Made by a program: the position numbers and the translations under genes
Notes under the pieces: generated by a model
What the model saw: the letters and a program-made list of their open reading frames with translations, nothing else
What the model was told of the DNA's origin: nothing
Database searches by the model: none
Source: Streptomyces brevispora
GTDB lineage: Bacteria; Actinomycetota; Actinomycetes; Streptomycetales; Streptomycetaceae
Assembly (NCBI RefSeq): GCF_007829885.1
Contig: NZ_VIWW01000001.1
Coordinates: 2,914,001-2,978,000, forward strand
Reading direction: 5' to 3'
DNA: 64,000 bases
Shown: in pieces, positions 60,248 to 64,000 of the stretch
Layout: each line of letters starts with the position of its first letter
Position numbering within the stretch: position 1 is the first letter of the stretch

Positions 60248-61888
60248 TTACTGGGTGCCCGCGGTGACCGCGGAGCCCGCTGAGCCCGCGGTGGTGCCGG
60301 TGCTGGCACCCTCCGCGGTGCCGCCCGGCTCTCCGCCCGCTCCGCCGCCCGTCGCCGTGCCGCCCGACTCGCCGCTGGTGCCGCCGTCGGTCGTCGCGCC
60401 CGTCGTGTCGGTGCCCGTACCGCCGTCCGTCGACGTTCCGCCATCGTCGGTGCCCGTACCGCCGTCCGTCGTGGTGCCCGGGGCCGTTTCCGACTCGGTG
60501 GGCGTGGGGGGCTCGGCGGTTTCGCTCGGTGTGAACGACCTGGTGTGCGAGGGCCTCGGCGGCGGCTCCTGCTGGTTGCCGGTGGAGGTCCCGGGCTGCT
60601 CGGTGTCCTGGGTCTGCTCCTCGGTCGGCGAGGCCGAACTCTTCTTCGGAGACGGGGAGCTGGACGTCGACGCCGGCTTCTTCTCGTGCTTGTCGCCGCT
60701 GCCGTTCGCCGCGCTGAGCGCGATGGCGATGCCCGCACCGATCGCGATCAGCGCCAGCACGACGAACAGCCACAGCTTGCCGCGACCGCCACCGCCCGGC
60801 CGGCCACCGCCGTCGTATCCGCCGTCGTCAGGGTTCATCGGCGGCAGGATCGGCCCCTGCGAGGTGTCCCCGTGCTGCGGGTACCCCATCGCACGGGTGG
60901 CGCCGGTCATACCCCGGGGCGGGGTGGCACCGCCCTCGTGCGTCACGACCGGGCCCGTGTTCCACGTACCGGTGTGGCCGCCCTGCACCTGAAGCATCTG
61001 CAGGCTGTACTGGACGAGCCCGCGCATCTCCTCGGCGCTCTGGAACCGGTCGTCCGGGTCCTTCGCGAGCGAGCGCATCACCAGCCCGTCGAGCTCCGCG
61101 GGCACCGCGTCGGAGACCTCCGACGGCGGGACCGGAATGTCCTGGACGTGCTGGTACACGACGGAGAGCGGCGTCTCACCCGTGAACGGGGGCCGCAGCG
61201 CCAGGAGTTCGTAGAGCAGACAGCCGGTGGCGTACAGGTCGGAGCGGTGGTCGACGGCCTTGCCCAGCGCCTGCTCCGGGGAGAGGTACTGCGGCGTCCC
61301 CATGACCATGCCGGTCTGCGTCATCGTCGACTGCGCGCCGTGCAGCGCGCGGGCGATGCCGAAGTCCATCACCTTGACCGCGCCGGAGTGCGTGATGATC
61401 ACGTTGGCGGGCTTGATGTCCCGGTGCACGATGCCGTGCTGGTGCGAGTAGGCGAGCGCCTCAAGTACCCCGGAGACAATGATCAGCGCCTGCTCCGGAG
61501 GCGGGGCCTCGGCGTTGAGCAACAGGTCACGGATGGTGCGGCCCTCGACGAGCTCCATCACGATGTACGGGACGGTCTGGCCGCCCACGGTGTCCTCGCC
61601 GGAGTCGTACACCGCCACGACAGCATGGTGGTTGAGCCCCGCGACCGACTGGGCCTCACGCGTGAACCGGGCCTTGGAGACCGGGTCCTCGGCGAGATCG
61701 GAGCGCAGCAGCTTCACCGCGACCGTACGTCCGAGCCGGACGTCCTCGGCCGCGAAGACCTCGGCCATACCGCCGGAACCGAGCCGGTGGGTCAGCCGGT
61801 ACCGTCCGTCGCCGACAACACCTCCGAGGCCCGAGGCGTCGGTGTCATCCGGAACTCCGCCGCCGTTTGCTTCGGGTTCGGGTGCCAT
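60248..61888 (-). CDS. Receptor-type Ser/Thr protein kinase
   Basis: 546 residues. PknB-like kinase domain (about 30-290): Gly loop LGSGGMAEVF, Lys in VAVKLL, catalytic HRDIKPANV, DFG and MGTPQYLSPEQ. A Pro/Gly linker leads to one membrane helix (about 375-397), then about 145 extracytoplasmic residues rich in Thr/Gly/Asp/Ser with no PASTA domain. Tandem DNA repeats encode part of this tail. It is divergent from a second kinase gene. ATG at 61888; ribosome site GAGGAC. Confidence 0.94.
   Translation of the reverse strand: MAPEPEANGGGVPDDTDASGLGGVVGDGRYRLTHRLGSGGMAEVFAAEDVRLGRTVAVKLLRSDLAEDPVSKARFTREAQSVAGLNHHAVVAVYDSGEDTVGGQTVPYIVMELVEGRTIRDLLLNAEAPPPEQALIIVSGVLEALAYSHQHGIVHRDIKPANVIITHSGAVKVMDFGIARALHGAQSTMTQTGMVMGTPQYLSPEQALGKAVDHRSDLYATGCLLYELLALRPPFTGETPLSVVYQHVQDIPVPPSEVSDAVPAELDGLVMRSLAKDPDDRFQSAEEMRGLVQYSLQMLQVQGGHTGTWNTGPVVTHEGGATPPRGMTGATRAMGYPQHGDTSQGPILPPMNPDDGGYDGGGRPGGGGRGKLWLFVVLALIAIGAGIAIALSAANGSGDKHEKKPASTSSSPSPKKSSASPTEEQTQDTEQPGTSTGNQQEPPPRPSHTRSFTPSETAEPPTPTESETAPGTTTDGGTGTDDGGTSTDGGTGTDTTGATTDGGTSGESGGTATGGGAGGEPGGTAEGASTGTTAGSAGSAVTAGTQ
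60407..60471 (-). repeat. 26-nt direct repeat in the kinase tail
   Basis: GTCGGTGCCCGTACCGCCGT plus six bases occurs at 60407-60432 and 60446-60471 without mismatch, a 39-nt (13-codon) period. It encodes TDGGTGT-type units of the extracellular tail. Confidence 0.9.
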
Positions 61889-62100
61889 CAGTCCTCGCCG
61901 TCGTATATGTCCGCGCGTCCGCGGGTTCTCACGGTGCCTTGCTGCATTGCCACGTCACGCTACAGCCTTCGTCGGACACACCGTTTTCGAGAGGGACCGG
62001 CCATCAAACCGGCTGGTGCGCCGCCCGCGCAAATTCATGCGCTTCCTGTAACGCTTCCGAGACGCTTCTTGTGCGTAGGGTCACGGAACGGGCACCTGGC

Positions 62101-62128
62101 TTGACGTGTCGTACCCCTCGGGCAGACT
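62101..62128 (+). promoter_or_regulatory. Possible promoter of the second kinase gene
   Basis: TTGACG (62101-62106), 16-nt spacer and CAGACT (62123-62128). Both hexamers are close to HrdB-type consensus. The implied 5' leader is about 45 nt. The 293-nt divergent spacer shows nothing else. Confidence 0.4.
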
Positions 62129-62181
62129 GGCCCGTAATACGGATCTTCGCGTGAGTCGCGCGCCCGAGGGGGAAGCAAGTC

Positions 62182-63831
62182 ATGAGCCACGACGGCGCAC
62201 AAGGGGCCCAGGGGCGCTATGCGGGCGGTTCGGTCGCCGGTGGCCGCTACCAGCTGCGTGACCTGCTCGGCGAGGGCGGGATGGCGTCCGTATACCTGGC
62301 GTACGACTCGGCGCTCGACCGGCAGGTCGCGATCAAGACCCTCCACACCGAACTCGGACGCGAGCAGTCCTTCCGCGAGCGGTTCCGGCGCGAGGCCCAG
62401 GCCGTCGCCAAGCTCCAGCACACCAACATCGTCTCCGTCTTCGACACCGGCGAGGACGAACTCGGCGGCGCGCTGATGCCGTACATAGTCATGGAGTACG
62501 TGGAGGGGCAGCCGCTCGGCTCCGTGCTCCAGTCGGACATCCGCAGTCACGGTGCCATGCCCGCCGACAAGGCGCTCAAGGTGACGGCCGATGTGCTGGC
62601 CGCCCTGGACACCAGCCACGAAATGGGCCTGGTCCACCGCGACATCAAGCCCGGCAACGTGATGGTGACCAAGCGCGGTGTCGTGAAGGTCATGGACTTC
62701 GGCATCGCCCGCGCCATGCAGTCGGGCGTCACGTCGATGACGCAGACCGGCATGGTCGTCGGCACCCCCCAGTACCTCTCCCCCGAACAGGCCCTGGGCC
62801 GTGGGGTGGACGCGCGCTCCGACCTGTACTCGGTCGGCATCATGCTGTTCCAGCTGCTGACCGGCCGCATCCCGTTCGACGCGGACTCACCCCTGGCCAT
62901 CGCGTACGCGCATGTGCAGGAGGAGCCGGTCGCGCCCTCCACCATCAACCGGTCGATCACCCCGGCGATGGACGCGCTGGTCGCCCGCGCGCTGAAGAAG
63001 AACCCGAACGAGCGCTTCCCGAGCGCCGCCGCAATGCAGGACGAGATCGCCCGCGTGCTGAGCGCGAGCGGCCGGACGGGCGCCCCGGTGATCATCGCCG
63101 GGGCCGGCGCCCCGGCGAACAGCGGCTCGGGTGTCGGTTCGGCGGTCTTCCCGCCGGTCGACCAGTCCACCGCCGCTCCGCAGAACGTCCAGACGCCGTA
63201 CCAGCCCGGCCCGTACCAGTCGCAGCAGCAGCCCGGCCCCTACGGTCCGCCGACGCCCGCCCCGTCGTACGGCTATCCCCAGTCGGCCCCGGCGTACCAG
63301 GGCCAGGCGCCGATGTCGCCGATGTCCCCGATGCAGCAGCAGACCCCGCAGCCGTACTCGCTCTCGCAGCCGACGTCCGCCGCTTCGGGCGGTGGCGGCT
63401 CCAAGCGGAACCTGCCGGTGATCATGGGCTCGATCGTCGTCGCCCTGATCGCGATCGGCGGCCTGATCACGGTGCTCTCGATGAAGAACGAGGACAAGGG
63501 CGGCGGCACCGACGCCTCGTCGAGCGTGTCCCCGGCCGGTGAGCACCGCGGTCCGGAACGGAACCGGACGATGGACACCGAGAAGTGCACGGACGCGATG
63601 GAGGACTCCGACGACCCGAGCAAGGTCGATGCCCCGAGGTTCATCTTCAAGGACATCCTTTCGGCGAGGGCGTGCGCGGACGCGGCGGGCTGGACCGTCA
63701 AGATCATCAAGGAGCCCGGGAACGCGTACGCCGAGGACCAGGTCGTCGACCAGTTCCCGACGTCCGGAACCGCGGTCTCGAAGGTCGGAGCACACTTCGA
63801 GCTGAAGGTCTCGACCGGCGATCCGGCCTAG
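62182..63831 (+). CDS. Receptor-type Ser/Thr protein kinase with PASTA-like end
   Basis: 549 residues. PknB-like kinase domain (about 20-285): LGEGGMASVY, AIKTL, HRDIKPGNV, DFGIA and VGTPQYLSPEQALG. A Pro/Gln/Tyr-rich juxtamembrane linker (about 310-400) precedes one membrane helix (about 413-435). The extracytoplasmic part ends in one PASTA-like fold (ACADAAGWTVKIIKEPG, then VVDQFPTSGTAVSKVGAHF) with two Cys that could form a disulfide. PASTA domains bind peptidoglycan fragments, but a single, degenerate copy may not. ATG at 62182; ribosome site GAGGGGGA. Confidence 0.94.
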   Translation: MSHDGAQGAQGRYAGGSVAGGRYQLRDLLGEGGMASVYLAYDSALDRQVAIKTLHTELGREQSFRERFRREAQAVAKLQHTNIVSVFDTGEDELGGALMPYIVMEYVEGQPLGSVLQSDIRSHGAMPADKALKVTADVLAALDTSHEMGLVHRDIKPGNVMVTKRGVVKVMDFGIARAMQSGVTSMTQTGMVVGTPQYLSPEQALGRGVDARSDLYSVGIMLFQLLTGRIPFDADSPLAIAYAHVQEEPVAPSTINRSITPAMDALVARALKKNPNERFPSAAAMQDEIARVLSASGRTGAPVIIAGAGAPANSGSGVGSAVFPPVDQSTAAPQNVQTPYQPGPYQSQQQPGPYGPPTPAPSYGYPQSAPAYQGQAPMSPMSPMQQQTPQPYSLSQPTSAASGGGGSKRNLPVIMGSIVVALIAIGGLITVLSMKNEDKGGGTDASSSVSPAGEHRGPERNRTMDTEKCTDAMEDSDDPSKVDAPRFIFKDILSARACADAAGWTVKIIKEPGNAYAEDQVVDQFPTSGTAVSKVGAHFELKVSTGDPA

Positions 63832-64000
63832 TTTCAGCGGGTACCCGGCAAGCACTTCATCGGCAGTACCCAAGCGTCATCGCGGAGGAACCGGACTCCG
63901 GACGCGCACCCGGCCGACGGCGCCCACGGCATCGGCGGACAGCCGCGACGAGTCATGGGGTACGCCGAACGGGCAGCCGGCGCCAGGGAGCAGACGTCAG
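63832..64000. other. Window end, no gene seen
   Basis: 169 nt after the kinase stop. No open frame with a ribosome site and no clear hairpin. The next gene starts beyond the window. Confidence 0.4.

Noticed and set aside
1..64000. CRISPR arrays, tRNA or rRNA genes
   Set aside because: No spaced identical repeats of CRISPR type and no cloverleaf or rRNA-like segment was recognised in the intergenic regions by eye; a tRNAscan or Infernal run was not possible.

Overview
The window is chromosomal DNA from a Streptomyces or very close relative. The evidence is the very high GC with G/C third codon positions, frequent GTG starts, many TANNNT -10 boxes placed 6-7 nt before a start codon (leaderless mRNAs), a WhiJ/AbaA-type regulator-DUF397-ATPase locus, a LAXTG-anchored trypsin and a bkd operon beside an orphan LuxR regulator and two Ser/Thr kinases. 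From memory, the order metG ... aspS ... acyl-CoA dehydrogenase ... E2/E1b/E1a ... response regulator ... two kinases matches the oriC-proximal SCO379x-SCO382x region of S. coelicolor. Two perfect parS sites (GTTTCACGTGAAAC) agree with a position near the replication origin.

Layout. 205-10271 is a four-gene + strand cluster: YqiJ/NfeD-like OB-fold membrane protein, flotillin, a 1651-residue DUF3686-type AAA ATPase, and a two-RCK (TrkA-N) channel-like protein. It reads as one membrane system and is the best candidate for an incompletely described system here. 10275-11521 is an auxiliary-type trpS with a full ribosome-mediated attenuator: a leaderless 13-residue leader peptide with tandem Trp codons, a competing hairpin and an intrinsic terminator. 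11629-19176 holds small membrane proteins, a saccharopine-dehydrogenase-like protein, a CE1758/CE1759 flavin luciferase-reductase pair, UspA, a quinone-oxidoreductase-like protein and an S4 RNA-binding protein. 19458-24688 has a TerF-like VWA protein, a two-component system and metG, with an 8 x 12-nt tandem array between the last two. 24874-34789 holds an L,D-transpeptidase lipoprotein, aspS, an AI-2E-family transporter, pirin, an SseB-like protein, an acyl-CoA dehydrogenase and an M18 aminopeptidase. 34913-48591 is mixed metabolism, transport and secretion: SARP remnant, thioredoxin-NHL protein, nitrilase, MFS/GntR pair, D,D-carboxypeptidase, AraC regulator, trypsin and an alpha/beta hydrolase that has lost its nucleophile.

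48899-53955 is the only strongly rearranged part. A WhiJ-type XRE gene is split by an IS3-family element. Next to it lies gene debris (phosphoglycerate-mutase-like fragment, IS5-type transposase fragment, truncated regulators) bounded by two diverged 95-bp direct repeats, each carrying the 3' end of the E2 gene. 53926-57549 is the three-gene branched-chain 2-oxoacid (or pyruvate) dehydrogenase operon, with a palindromic operator candidate in its promoter. 57889-63831 holds the LuxR response regulator, a PNPOx-fold protein, a phosphotransferase and two divergent receptor-type Ser/Thr kinases.

Shared control is suggested in two places. A 14-bp motif, GTTCAMCRTTCAAC, lies in the promoter regions of both the luciferase-reductase pair and pirin. 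The leaderless TANNNT-(6-7 nt)-start layout recurs at eight genes. I saw no tRNA, rRNA or CRISPR array.
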